Shown one piece after another: positions 30,919 through 38,850 of a DNA stretch of 64,000 bases (position 1 is its first letter; each line of letters opens with the position of its first letter). Origin of the DNA: Streptosporangium canum (GTDB taxonomy: Bacteria; Actinomycetota; Actinomycetes; Streptosporangiales; Streptosporangiaceae); contig NZ_FOQY01000012.1 in NCBI RefSeq assembly GCF_900113865.1, positions 186,001 to 250,000 on the forward strand. Direction: 5' to 3'. The translations under genes were made by a program, and so were the position numbers. A model generated the notes under the pieces. The model searched no databases, was not told where the DNA came from, and saw nothing but the letters and a program-made list of their open reading frames with translations.

Positions 30919-31941
30919 ATGGCGGACCTGTCGATTCCCGAAGGCGGCTTCTGGCCCGCTCCGGAGATCCCTCAGCCGAACATCTACCCGATGGAATGGC
31001 GGGTCGAGACAGACAAGCTGGCGGCCATCTACGAGAAGTCCAAGCGCACGGTCTGGAACCCCGCCGACCTGCCCTGGGACGGCCTCGACCCCGACGACTT
31101 CACCGCCGAACAGCGGCTCGGGATCATGTACTGGTTCTCCGTGCTGGCCAACTTCGACGCCTCGGGCCCGGCCGTCTTCGCCCGCGCCACCATCCAGGCG
31201 TTCGAGAAGCACGAGGAGGACCCGGTCCGCAAGTGCTTCTTCTCGATCACGCGTGACGAGATGAACCACGAGGAGTGCTGCCAGCGGACCATCGCCCGGC
31301 TCTGGCCGGGCGGGCCGCTCGACTGGGTCCCCGCCACCGATCTGGAGAGGGCGGCCCACAACAACATCGGCTGGCTCTACCACAACGGCGGCCGCTACTG
31401 GACGGGCTACAGCAGTGCCGTCGGCAAATACAGCCTGCCGGTGCTGTTCACCAGCTTCATGATGGGTGAGATGGCCGCCTCCACCCTGTTCCGCGGCATG
31501 GCCACCGGCACCGAGCACCCGGTGTTCAGCGAGATGTTCCACCGCATCGGCCGCGACGAGTCGCGCCATCTCCAGATCTGCATGACCATCCTGGAGAACG
31601 AGTGGCCCGGCCTCACCGACGACACCCGCTCGCTGATCACCCGCCAGCTCCGCGCCGGGTTCGTCTTCCTCTCCATGATCCTCTGGGAGCCGCCGGGCGG
31701 CTTCTGGGAACTGCCCCCGTACTTCCTGCACAACCACCGCGTCCTGATGGACCACGCCCGCGACGCCGGGCTCGGCGTGCTCTCCTACGAGGATCAGGCG
31801 GAGAACTGGCGGGTCGCGATGGCCCGGATCCGCGCCATCGTGGAGCGCTGGGGGATCGAGTTCCCGGCCATCCCCGAACTCGACATCGAAGGCGTCGAGG
31901 TCGACTTCCTCGACCCCGAGGACATCATCCCGGTGTTCTGA
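30919..31941 (+). CDS. Ferritin-like diiron protein (ribonucleotide-reductase-R2-like superfamily)
   Basis: This 340-residue soluble protein shows a helical carboxylate-bridged diiron pattern: TRDEMNHEECCQ near residue 115, a glutamate in FMMGEMAAS near residue 187, and GRDESRHLQI near residue 215. Two DExxH-type motifs of this kind bind two irons in oxygen-activating enzymes. The reaction is not known; N-oxygenases and desaturases share the pattern. ATG 30919 follows AAGGGG by seven bases. It lies between an EamA transporter and a DUF1275 membrane protein, perhaps in one transcript. Confidence 0.75.
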   Translation: MADLSIPEGGFWPAPEIPQPNIYPMEWRVETDKLAAIYEKSKRTVWNPADLPWDGLDPDDFTAEQRLGIMYWFSVLANFDASGPAVFARATIQAFEKHEEDPVRKCFFSITRDEMNHEECCQRTIARLWPGGPLDWVPATDLERAAHNNIGWLYHNGGRYWTGYSSAVGKYSLPVLFTSFMMGEMAASTLFRGMATGTEHPVFSEMFHRIGRDESRHLQICMTILENEWPGLTDDTRSLITRQLRAGFVFLSMILWEPPGGFWELPPYFLHNHRVLMDHARDAGLGVLSYEDQAENWRVAMARIRAIVERWGIEFPAIPELDIEGVEVDFLDPEDIIPVF

Positions 31942-31977
31942 CCCCGGCGGGACGACAGGGAAGCGCTCCAAGACTCC

Positions 31978-32745
31978 ATGGCCCACTCCGACGCGGAACC
32001 GCCTCCGCCACCCGCCCGCGGATCGCCTCCCGCCGCCTCGCCGGCGGGAGGCGATCCGCGCCGGTGGAGCTACGTCGTCCTGGTCTTCCTGACCCTGGGG
32101 GCGGGCGCGATGGACGCGGTCGCGTTCCTGGCGCTCGGAGGCGTCTTCACCGCCAACATGACCGGCAACCTGATCCTCGTCGCACTCGTCGGCGGGGAGA
32201 ACTGGCAGATCCGCGTGATACGCTCCGGCCTCGCATGCGTGATCTTCTCCATCGGGGTCTTCATCGGCTTCAAGGTGCCCGACCGCGGCCGGGGGAACGA
32301 GTCGTGGCCCCTGGCCGTCACCCGCCTGCTCTGGATCTGCCTCGCCCTCCACGTCGTGTTCCTCACCGGCTGGATACTCTGCGACGCCGCACCCGGGCCG
32401 ACCTCGACGCTCCTGCTGATCGCCGTGGCGTCCTGCGCCATGGGCCTGCAGGCCGCGGCGGCCCGGCGCGTCAACGTCGACGGCATCACGACCACCTTCG
32501 TCACCGGCACCCTCACCTCGCTGCTGCAGTCGCTGGCCTCGCGCAGGACCGCCGACGCCCTCCGCCGCGCGGTCATCGTCCTGGCTCTGGCCGCCGGCGC
32601 GCTCTGCGCGTCGCTGGTGGTGCACCTCGCACCGCTCTGGGCGGGCGCGGTGCCGCTGCTGTTCACGATCCTCGCGCCCGTCACCGTCGTGACCCGCCTG
32701 CGCCCGCGGAGGGCGCGGCGTCCGCCCACCGGTACGGCCGGCTGA
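31978..32745 (+). CDS. DUF1275 (YoaK-like) membrane protein
   Basis: This 255-residue protein has about six hydrophobic helices. The family motif GAGAMDAVAFLALGGVFTAN and the following MTGNLILVAL segment start near residue 42, and a DGITTTFVTGTLTSL motif lies near residue 165. The function of the family is unknown. The first 35 residues are Pro/Ala-rich, and their coding DNA forms a perfect 19-bp hairpin (see 32017-32060). The ATG has no strong ribosome site, and no better in-frame start is present after the hairpin. Confidence 0.85.
   Translation: MAHSDAEPPPPPARGSPPAASPAGGDPRRWSYVVLVFLTLGAGAMDAVAFLALGGVFTANMTGNLILVALVGGENWQIRVIRSGLACVIFSIGVFIGFKVPDRGRGNESWPLAVTRLLWICLALHVVFLTGWILCDAAPGPTSTLLLIAVASCAMGLQAAAARRVNVDGITTTFVTGTLTSLLQSLASRRTADALRRAVIVLALAAGALCASLVVHLAPLWAGAVPLLFTILAPVTVVTRLRPRRARRPPTGTAG
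32017..32060. repeat. Perfect 19-bp inverted repeat inside a coding region
   Basis: Bases 32017-32035 pair without mismatch with 32042-32060 across a 6-base loop (CCTCGC). It lies in codons 14 to 28 of the DUF1275 gene. It could end transcription from the upstream diiron gene or limit translation. Confidence 0.85.
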
Positions 32746-32785
32746 TCCGGGTCCCGTCCACGGGGTGTCCGGCGACGGTGCCGAG

Positions 32786-32889
32786 AGCCGGTGGTGGCGG
32801 TGCCGGGAGCCGGTGGCCGGCCGGTCAGCCGGTGGTGGTGGAGCCGGTGGTGGCGGTGCTGGGAGCCGGTGGTCGGCCGGTCAGCCGGT
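32786..32889. repeat. 56-bp direct repeat between convergent genes
   Basis: A Gly/Val-codon-like GC-rich unit starting AGCCGGTGGTGGCGGTG occurs at 32786 and again at 32842, with few differences. The second copy runs into the stop codon of the SGNH esterase gene. Confidence 0.75.
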
Positions 32890-33705
32890 CGCGGCGCTGA
32901 GAGCGGGCAGGTAGCCCGAGGACTGCCCGCGCCGGTTCGGGTGGTAGGACTGCCAGGTGTTCGTCGGCATGATGCGGGTGATCCACTCCCGCTGGATCCC
33001 GCCGGGAGCGCACACCCCGTGCCCGGCGAAGGCGTCGCGCACGTCGACGTAGCGGAAACCGGCGTTCTCGGCCTGCTCCCGGATGACCGCGTTGAGGTGG
33101 TCGGCGAGCAGGTTCATGCGGTTGCGCCTCCATTCGGCGACGCCACAGCCGAACGGGTGGCCCGGCTCGAACAGGTGCGGGTAGCCGGCGACCAGGACCT
33201 CCGCCGCCGGGGCGGCGTCACGGATGGCGCCGTAGGTCCAGGCGAGCTTGCCGGGCAGCCTCTGGTCGATGAACCGCCCGGCGTCGTCGAGGACGCGGTC
33301 GCAGTCCTCGTCCTCGACGCCGACCACGGCGCAGTTGACGACGGCCGCCTCGAAGCTGGCGTCGTTGCCGCCGATCGTGACGGTGACCAGGGTGGTTTCG
33401 CCGTCCAGGGCGTCGGGGATCTGCCGCGCCACCACGTCGTCGGTCACCGCCCCGCCGCACGCCTCGTACCTGAAACCGTCGGGACGGTTGGCGCGGGCCC
33501 ACAGGATCGGATGGGAGTTGGCGCTGCGCCGGCACAGCCCGCTGTCGGGGTCGTAGTCCCCGGCGCCGGAACCGGAGGAGAAGGAGTCGCCCAAGGCCGC
33601 GTAGTTCACCTGCGTCGCGGCGGGCCGGGCGGTGGCCGGGACGGCGCCGGCGCCGAAGGTGATCAGTGGGACGGTGACGAGGACTGCGAGAAGCTGGTGG
33701 CGCAT
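32881..33705 (-). CDS. Secreted SGNH/GDSL-type esterase
   Basis: This 274-residue protein has a Sec signal peptide (residues 1-27, cleavage probably after ATARPA). The SGNH blocks are clear: ALGDSFSSGSGAG with the catalytic serine, the glycine in EACGGA, IGGNDASF, and SYHPNRRGQ with the catalytic His. Paired cysteines suit an extracellular enzyme. It resembles lipases and esterases of Streptomyces and mycobacteria. It is transcribed alone; a start region AT-richer than its surroundings lies upstream, and the 37-bp tandem repeat array begins 85 bases beyond. Confidence 0.92.
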   Translation of the reverse strand: MRHQLLAVLVTVPLITFGAGAVPATARPAATQVNYAALGDSFSSGSGAGDYDPDSGLCRRSANSHPILWARANRPDGFRYEACGGAVTDDVVARQIPDALDGETTLVTVTIGGNDASFEAAVVNCAVVGVEDEDCDRVLDDAGRFIDQRLPGKLAWTYGAIRDAAPAAEVLVAGYPHLFEPGHPFGCGVAEWRRNRMNLLADHLNAVIREQAENAGFRYVDVRDAFAGHGVCAPGGIQREWITRIMPTNTWQSYHPNRRGQSSGYLPALSAATG

Positions 33706-33789
33706 GGTTCCTCCTGTGACTGATGCGACTGAACGTAACGATAAGCAATGTATTCGTCACTTTGAGTGGCGTCGCCTGGGCGCGCGGAC

Positions 33790-33937
33790 GGAACGGCGAC
33801 CCGCCACCGCCCCGGTCGAGCCGACAGGAACAGCGACTCGCCACCGCGCCGGTCGGTAGGGCCGGAACGGCGACCCGCCACCGCCCTGGTCGGGCCGACA
33901 GGAATGGCGACCCGCCACCGCGCCGGCCGGCCCGGTC
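33790..33937. repeat. Four tandem copies of a 37-bp repeat
   Basis: Units starting GGAACGGCGACCCGCCACCG (or close variants) begin at 33790, 33827, 33864 and 33901 with an exact 37-bp period. The period is not a multiple of three and no gene covers it. The remaining 225 bases to the peroxiredoxin gene show nothing but its ribosome site. Confidence 0.9.
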
Positions 33938-34162
33938 GGCGCCCGCCCCCTGGTCCCCGTGACAGGCTCAGGCCCGCGCGGTGCCGCCCCTGTGGAACCG
34001 GCCCGTAGACGTCGTGCCCGGTTTCCGCGGCGGGACCGCCGGGGGAGGTGTCCCTTGAGTGATGACTCGACCCACAATGGGGGGTCGGAGCACCAGCCTC
34101 CGGTCCCGCCGGTCACGAAGTACGGAGGCGGGAGCCGTTCGGTGGCACAGGGAGGACATGTC

Positions 34163-34639
34163 GTGGGTGGAAGTCTCGCGGTGGGAGACGTGGTCGAGGA
34201 TTTCGAGCTGCTCGACGAGACCGGGACGTCACGGCGGCTCAGCGACCTCGTGGCGGCGGGGCCGGCGGTGCTGTTCTTCTACCCGGCCGCCATGACGTCG
34301 GGATGCACGGCGGAGAGCTGCCATTTCCGGGACCTGGCGGCCGAGTTCGCCGCCGTGGGGGCGACCCGGGTCGGGATCAGCCGTGACGCGGTCGACCGCC
34401 AGCGGCGGTTCGCCGACACCTACGACCTGGGCTTCCCCCTGCTGTCGGATCCGGACGGCGCCGTCGCCCGGCAGCTCGGCGCCCGGCGCAACATCGCGGT
34501 GGGCCCCTTCCTCACCCGCCGGATGACCTTCGTCGTCGACGTGGACCGCCGCCTCCTGGAGGTGATCCACAGCGAGACGAGCATGCAGGCCCACGCCGAT
34601 CGGGCCCTGGAAGTCTTGCGGTCGCGGACCGGAGCGTGA
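34163..34639 (+). CDS. Peroxiredoxin, BCP/PrxQ type
   Basis: This 158-residue thiol peroxidase has the peroxidatic cysteine in TSGCTAESCHFRDL near residue 45, with the resolving cysteine five residues later as in PrxQ. The thioredoxin fold continues with VGISRDAVDRQRRFADTY and FPLLSDPDG. It would reduce peroxides in the cytoplasm with thioredoxin. GTG 34163 was chosen because GGAGG at 34151-34155 is seven bases before it; an out-of-frame ATG at 34158 was ignored. Confidence 0.93.
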   Translation: MGGSLAVGDVVEDFELLDETGTSRRLSDLVAAGPAVLFFYPAAMTSGCTAESCHFRDLAAEFAAVGATRVGISRDAVDRQRRFADTYDLGFPLLSDPDGAVARQLGARRNIAVGPFLTRRMTFVVDVDRRLLEVIHSETSMQAHADRALEVLRSRTGA

Positions 34640-34763
34640 CCGGACAGGGGGAGTGGCGTCTTTTCGCGTAGAGGTCCCGGGGCGACCCGCGGTGTAATCG
34701 TGCCCTTGTGACGGAGACGCTGAGGTGAGACAGCGAAACCCTCTGAAGCCGGCAGGAGCCCGC

Positions 34764-35066
34764 ATGGTCACCCTGGGATTTCTCATTCCGCTCGAAGCCA
34801 AGCCCGGCAAGGAGGCCGAGGTGGAGAGCTTCCTCAGGGAAGCGCTCCCGCTCGCCGAGGCGGAGCCCGCGACCACCGCCTGGTTCGCGATCCGCATGAG
34901 CCCCTCGCTCTACGCCATCGTCGACTTCTTCCCCGACGAGCCGGGCCGCGAGGCCCACCTGCAGGGTGAGATCGCCAAGGCCCTGACGGAGCGGGCCCCC
35001 GATCTCTTCGAGAAGCCCCCGAACATCATCAAGACCCAGGTCATCGCCGCCAAGCCGCCGGACTAG
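34764..35066 (+). CDS. Antibiotic biosynthesis monooxygenase (ABM)-like domain protein
   Basis: This 100-residue protein forms a single dimeric alpha/beta-barrel domain. The pattern is FLIPLEAKPGKEAEVESFL at the start, a TTAWFAIRMSPSLYAIVDFF strand pair, and an EAHLQG helix. Members are quinone or heme monooxygenases, or have no known activity; nothing decides this here. ATG 34764 has AGGAG five bases before it. It follows the peroxiredoxin gene by 124 bases with its own promoter space. Confidence 0.8.
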   Translation: MVTLGFLIPLEAKPGKEAEVESFLREALPLAEAEPATTAWFAIRMSPSLYAIVDFFPDEPGREAHLQGEIAKALTERAPDLFEKPPNIIKTQVIAAKPPD

Positions 35067-35246
35067 CGTGGCAGCGGAACCGGGGGACCCGCCCGATCCG
35101 GCCAGGGGCGGCCGCTCCCCCGGGGAGGGCTCGCCCGCCGGGATCGGCGCGGCCCTTCGGAAATCCGCGCCCGGCCTCCGACGAAAGCCCCGTCAGGTCG
35201 GCATCTGAGGGCCTGTCCCGGCGATCGACCCTTTAGTCTCCAAGGC

Positions 35247-35849
35247 ATGGCGACCCTTCCAGACCGGGATCCGCGGGAAATACGAGCCGCTGACAGTGAC
35301 CGCGATCAGACTTCCGCAATTCTCCGCAACGCGGTCGGCGACGGCCGGCTGACCATGGACGAGTTCGAGGAAAGGCTGGCGGCGGTCTACACCGCCAAGA
35401 CCTACGCCGACCTGGAACTGCTCACCGTCGATCTGCCGGACGTCTCCCGGTCGACGGCCACGCCGAGCCCCATCGATTATGACGCGGACGCGCCGACCAG
35501 CGGCGTCGCCGTCGGGATCATGAGTGGCTTCAAGCGCGCCGGCCGCTGGCGGGCTCCCCGGAACTTCACCGCCCTGGCCTTCTGGGGCGGCGGCAAGATC
35601 GACCTCCGCGAGGCGGTGTTCACCGGGCGGGAGATGAAGATCCGGGCGTTCGCCGTCATGGGGGGTGTCGAGGTCGTCGTGCCCGACGACGCCGAGGTGT
35701 TCGTCACCGGGCTCGGCTTCATGGGCGGGTTCGGCCATGAGGCGAGCGGGGTCGGCCGGCCCGGCGCGCCCCGGATCGTGGTGACGGGGTTCGCCTTCTG
35801 GGGCGGGGTCGAGGTCAAGCGCAAGGCCCGCAAGAAGAAGAGCAGGTAG
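35247..35849 (+). CDS. DUF1707 and LiaF-like C-terminal domain protein
   Basis: This 200-residue protein has an N-terminal DUF1707 domain (residues 10-62, with IRAADSDRDQTSAILRNAVGDGRL) and a C-terminal beta-rich domain like the end of LiaF (residues 100-190, with repeated GG-V-E-V-V-V-P strands). No membrane segment is present, unlike many relatives. DUF1707 is common in actinomycete envelope-stress proteins. A TAGTCT -10 box at 35234-35239 lies seven bases before the ATG, so the message is probably leaderless. The protein ends in a Lys/Arg-rich tail. Confidence 0.87.
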   Translation: MATLPDRDPREIRAADSDRDQTSAILRNAVGDGRLTMDEFEERLAAVYTAKTYADLELLTVDLPDVSRSTATPSPIDYDADAPTSGVAVGIMSGFKRAGRWRAPRNFTALAFWGGGKIDLREAVFTGREMKIRAFAVMGGVEVVVPDDAEVFVTGLGFMGGFGHEASGVGRPGAPRIVVTGFAFWGGVEVKRKARKKKSR

Positions 35850-35907
35850 CGAGCGGCCCGCCGTCGCGGGCCTTCTCCGCGTGCCGTGGGACGAGGCGCG
35901 GATAGCT

Positions 35908-36354
35908 TCACATTGGTATGAAGCCGAGCGCCGCAGCTGCCTGGGTCTGAGCGGTGTCGCGGCTGGCGAAGCCGAGTTTGTCTCCGGGTTCTTCCAGGAG
36001 CGGTGTGGCGACCAGTTCGGCGATGGCGAGATGGATTCCATCGAGCGCACGTAACGCGTGCGTATAGACGATTTCGGTAGCCCTGCGTTCCACCGAATCA
36101 CGTGGGGCCGCCAGGAGAGTGACCGGGCCGTCTTCTCCGAGGTCTGCGGCCAGGGTAGCGAGAGTGGTGTTCAGGTCGATCAGGCGGTGGGAGCGGGCGG
36201 CGCGCACAAGCACGCCGGTGACTTCCACCACGGTCAAGGTGCCCGTGACGAGAAGGTGGTCGTGATTTTCGAGGAGGTCACGTGCTCGGGCGTGACCTGG
36301 TTCGGAGCGGAGGTAGGCGCAGGCCAGAACGGAAGAGTCGATATAGGTGAGCAC
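35908..36354 (-). CDS. vapC: VapC-type PIN-domain toxin
   Basis: This 148-residue protein is a PIN-domain ribonuclease. The acidic residues of the fold are seen in YIDSSVLACAYL (Asp6), VVEVTGVLVRA (Glu near 44), ALDGIHLAIAE (Asp near 104) and FASRDTAQ (Asp near 129). VapC toxins usually cut initiator tRNA or rRNA. The gene follows the antitoxin by only five bases on the same strand, the normal order for vapBC. Its start is TTG or ATG-type at 36354 just after the antitoxin stop. Confidence 0.92.
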   Translation of the reverse strand: MLTYIDSSVLACAYLRSEPGHARARDLLENHDHLLVTGTLTVVEVTGVLVRAARSHRLIDLNTTLATLAADLGEDGPVTLLAAPRDSVERRATEIVYTHALRALDGIHLAIAELVATPLLEEPGDKLGFASRDTAQTQAAAALGFIPM

Positions 36355-36359
36355 GCCGG

Positions 36360-36454
36360 TCAGCGCCCCTCGGCCCAGAGTTCGTCGAGGATGGGCCCGA
36401 TGCCCTCGGTGCTGGCGAGTGCCCGCTCTCGCTCCGCTTCGGTCACGGGAGGGG
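36360..36454. repeat. 95-bp duplication, copy 1 (VapB C-terminus)
   Basis: This segment encodes the last 30 residues of VapB. It matches 38756-38850 with five C/T differences in 95 bases. Confidence 0.9.
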
Positions 36455-36650
36455 CGGGGGGAGATTCGGCGAGGACGTTGAGGCGGCGCGCACGCGCACG
36501 CAGCTCCGCTCGGGCATCGAGGACTTCCTCTGATACGCCGCGAGCGAGGATCTCTCCAGCGGTCGCATTGATGGAGCGGCCAGTGCGACGGGCCCTGCGC
36601 GTGATGCGCTGGTGCAGATCGTCATCAATGCGGAGCAGTAACTGTTTCAC
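36360..36650 (-). CDS. vapB: VapB-type antitoxin, ribbon-helix-helix
   Basis: This 96-residue protein starts with a ribbon-helix-helix DNA-binding domain of the Arc/FitA type (QLLLRIDDDLHQRITRRA, residues 3-20; RSINATAGEILARGV after it). The C-terminal half, which in this family wraps the toxin, ends in TEAERERALASTEGIGPILD followed by ELWAEGR. That ending is shared almost exactly with the GntR protein at 38756. The antitoxin would repress its own operon and neutralise the VapC encoded just downstream. Confidence 0.9.
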   Translation of the reverse strand: MKQLLLRIDDDLHQRITRRARRTGRSINATAGEILARGVSEEVLDARAELRARARRLNVLAESPPAPPVTEAERERALASTEGIGPILDELWAEGR

Positions 36651-36654
36651 GACT

Positions 36655-37083
36655 TCACGATATCATTTTGCTGCAAGAAAATGATATCATCTCCTTGTTG
36701 ATCTGCTCTGGCTTCTCGGCCATCTCTGATCTGTCTGGCGGTTCGGGGCAGCCGCGTCCGGCAGTCGGGCGGCTGTGAGAGCCATCCGACCGGGGTATCC
36801 GGCGGGACACGGGCCGCCGTTCCTCCTGCTTGAGAAGGCTTGCCTGCCAGACTTCGGGCGGTGCCGCGCTGAGCCGGTGGGCCGTGATCAGCAGGTCCCG
36901 GCCCGTCCCGGTGCCCAGGGGCTGGACTTCGGCCGCCAACTCCAGGACCCGGGGATGCCCCCAGTCGAGGATGGGCGTGGCCGCCAGCCCGCCTCCGGCC
37001 GTCGCCCGACGGGCAACGGCGGCGCGACGGGACCGCGATGGTGAGGGCATGGGCTCCATTCCATGGTCGTGCCTTAGGCCCAT
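36655..37083 (-). pseudogene. Degraded open frame, possibly a transglutaminase-like fragment
   Basis: The 500 bases between vapB and the epoxide hydrolase gene contain one open frame of 142 codons. Its middle part (ILDWGHPRVLELAAEV, then AAHRL-type residues) vaguely resembles the N-terminus of bacterial transglutaminase-like proteins; the rest looks random and ends in a Met/Ser-rich stretch in AT-rich DNA. No ribosome site supports the start. It is best read as a decayed remnant or as non-coding DNA. Confidence 0.2.
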
Positions 37084-37146
37084 GATGCATCCGGTGACGC
37101 CCGCCGCGCGTGCCGGCGCCCGGATCGGGCATGCTCGACCGGCCGG

Positions 37147-38295
37147 CTACCGCGGGCGCACCGTACGGAAGAACCGCCGGATGTCCGAGACCAGCAGATC
37201 CGGAGCCTGGAGCGACGCGAAGTGCCCCCCGCTGGGGAACCGTGACCAGTGGGTGATCGTGTTCGACAGCTCCGCCAGCCCGCGGATCGCCCGGTCGCCG
37301 AGGAAGTTCGCCACGCCCGTCGGAACCGGCGAAGGTGCGGGACGTCGGCCCCACGCCTCCGATCCGGACTCCAGGTAGAGCCGCGCGGCCGATCCCGCGG
37401 TCGCGGTCAGCCAGAAGATCGTGACGTTGGTCAGGACGGTGTCCCGGTCGACGGGGGTCCGCTCCGTCTGAGTGGGGTCCCAGTCCACGAACCATTCCAG
37501 GTTCCACGCGAGCTGCCCGGCGGGGGAGTCGTTGAGCGCGTAGGCGACGGTCTGCGGCCGGGTGGACATCTGGGTGGCGTAGCCGGAGCGGCCGTACCAC
37601 CACCTCTGGTTCTGCGCGGCCTGTTCCCGATCCGCCTCGGAGAGCGTGTCCAGCTCGCCGGGGTCGACCGGGGTCGCGGCGTTGGCCAGCGCGTTGACGT
37701 GGACGCCGATGACGTGCTCCGGGTCGAACCGGCCGAGCTCCGGGGAGACGATGCTGCCGAAGTCGCCGCCCTGGGCGCCGTAGCGGTGGTATCCCAGCCG
37801 TCGCATCAGCTCGGCCCAGGCCCGCGCCGTACGGTTGACGCCCCAGCCGGTCTCCCGCGTCGGCCCGGAGAACGCGAAGCCCGGTACCGACGGGGCGACC
37901 ACGTGGAAGGCGTCCGCGGGATCCCCGCCGTGCGATCGAGGGTCGGTCAGCGGTCCGAGGACGTCGAGGAAGTCGTACACCGTACTCGGCCACCCATGCG
38001 TGATGATCAGCGGGGTGGCGTCCGGCTCGGGCGAGCGCGCGTGCAGGAAGTGGACGTTCTGACCGTCGATCTCCGTGGTGAACTGCGGGATCTCGTTGAG
38101 GCGGGCCTCGTGCCCGCGCCAGTCGTAGCCGGTGCGCCAGTGCTCGACCAGCTCGACGAGGTAGTCCTTGTTCACCCCGTAGGTCCAGCCGACGCCGGGG
38201 AGCTCGTCCGGCCAGCGGGTGCGGGCCAGCCGGTCGCGCAGGTCGTCGAGTTCGGCCTGCGGGACGTCGATGCGGAAGGGCTCTGCTGTGCTCAT
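37147..38295 (-). CDS. Epoxide hydrolase, EHN-type alpha/beta hydrolase
   Basis: This soluble enzyme of about 382 residues opens epoxides with water. It has the N-terminal EHN domain ([20 protein letters not shown]), the oxyanion motif [11 protein letters not shown] near residue 96, the nucleophile aspartate in [11 protein letters not shown] near residue 175, and the catalytic His in [12 protein letters not shown] near the end. The start was set at ATG 38295; ATG 38307 four codons earlier is possible. A perfect 11-bp palindrome lies immediately upstream, so the gene is probably under a dedicated repressor, which is not adjacent. The natural substrate is unknown. Confidence 0.93.
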   Translation of the reverse strand: MSTAEPFRIDVPQAELDDLRDRLARTRWPDELPGVGWTYGVNKDYLVELVEHWRTGYDWRGHEARLNEIPQFTTEIDGQNVHFLHARSPEPDATPLIITHGWPSTVYDFLDVLGPLTDPRSHGGDPADAFHVVAPSVPGFAFSGPTRETGWGVNRTARAWAELMRRLGYHRYGAQGGDFGSIVSPELGRFDPEHVIGVHVNALANAATPVDPGELDTLSEADREQAAQNQRWWYGRSGYATQMSTRPQTVAYALNDSPAGQLAWNLEWFVDWDPTQTERTPVDRDTVLTNVTIFWLTATAGSAARLYLESGSEAWGRRPAPSPVPTGVANFLGDRAIRGLAELSNTITHWSRFPSGGHFASLQAPDLLVSDIRRFFRTVRPR

Positions 38296-38312
38296 GCCGC
38301 CCACCATGTGCC

Positions 38313-38341
38313 CTGTATAGGACAGCTCCGGTCCTATACAG
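38313..38341. promoter_or_regulatory. Perfect 11-bp palindrome before the epoxide hydrolase gene
   Basis: CTGTATAGGAC at 38313-38323 and GTCCTATACAG at 38331-38341 are exact inverted copies with a 7-base spacer. The arms contain TATAGG, so the site overlaps the likely -10 region. It resembles TetR-family operators. Confidence 0.7.
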
Positions 38342-38402
38342 CGGTGACAGTGGGGGAATGCTGGAAACCGTTACCTGCGAGTGTGCTTCGGTAAGCGCGC
38401 TC

Positions 38403-38653
38403 TCAGGCGGCTTCCGGCTTGCGCCGGAGCGTTCCCCGTTTCCGGGGTTCCCGTTTCGCCGGTGCGACGACGAGCCTGCCACTGTTCCACGTGGTTTTGG
38501 TCGTCATCGACCTCGGCGGGGTCGATAGACGAGCAGGTGGCGGCCTTGGGCGCGCAGGGCCGCCTCAACGTACTCGGCTGCGAACCGGGCGAACCGGTCG
38601 CGGTGTTCGACCACGATCGCAGCCGGGACCCGGTGGCTCGCCCTCACCCGCAT
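38403..38653 (-). pseudogene. Remnant of an IS607-type element (TnpA fragment joined to TnpB tail)
   Basis: From ATG 38653 the minus strand reads a 49-codon piece of a serine-recombinase TnpA of the IS607 family: IVVEHRDRFARFAAEYVEAA followed by LRAQGRHLLV is the family's conserved helix region. The frame then shifts, and the expected IDPAEVDDD appears in another frame. After that the last 34 codons to a stop at 38403 (from ATG 38507) look like the basic C-terminus of a TnpB protein (RLVVAPAKREPRKRGTLRR). Most of both genes is deleted. The 60 bases after 38403 may be the old right end. This explains the gene-free stretch 38342-38755. Confidence 0.6.
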
Positions 38654-38755
38654 GCGACATGCAGGGCTTCGGCGGCTCCGGTGAAGAGCGGCAGAAGTCG
38701 CTCTGTCTCCGGATGCGGGATGGATTTCCGTGGGTACGGAGCCGAGCTTGTCTCT

Positions 38756-38850
38756 TCAGCGCCCTTCGGCCCAGAGTCCGTCGAGGATGGGCCCGATGCC
38801 CTCGGTGCCGGCGAGCGCCCGCTCTCGCTCCGCCTCGGTCACGGGAGGGG
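38756..38850. repeat. 95-bp duplication, copy 2 (GntR C-terminus)
   Basis: This segment encodes the last 30 residues of the GntR protein and matches 36360-36454 with five C/T differences. Confidence 0.9.

Noticed and set aside
30673-32625. 650-codon minus-strand frame opposite the diiron and DUF1275 genes
   Set aside because: Its composition is the shadow type, and the plus-strand genes have clear motifs.
33790-33937. CRISPR array
   Set aside because: The 37-bp units follow each other without spacers of unique sequence, and no cas gene is present.
38371-38568. 65-codon minus-strand frame as a separate small gene
   Set aside because: It is explained as a shifted frame of the IS607 TnpA remnant.
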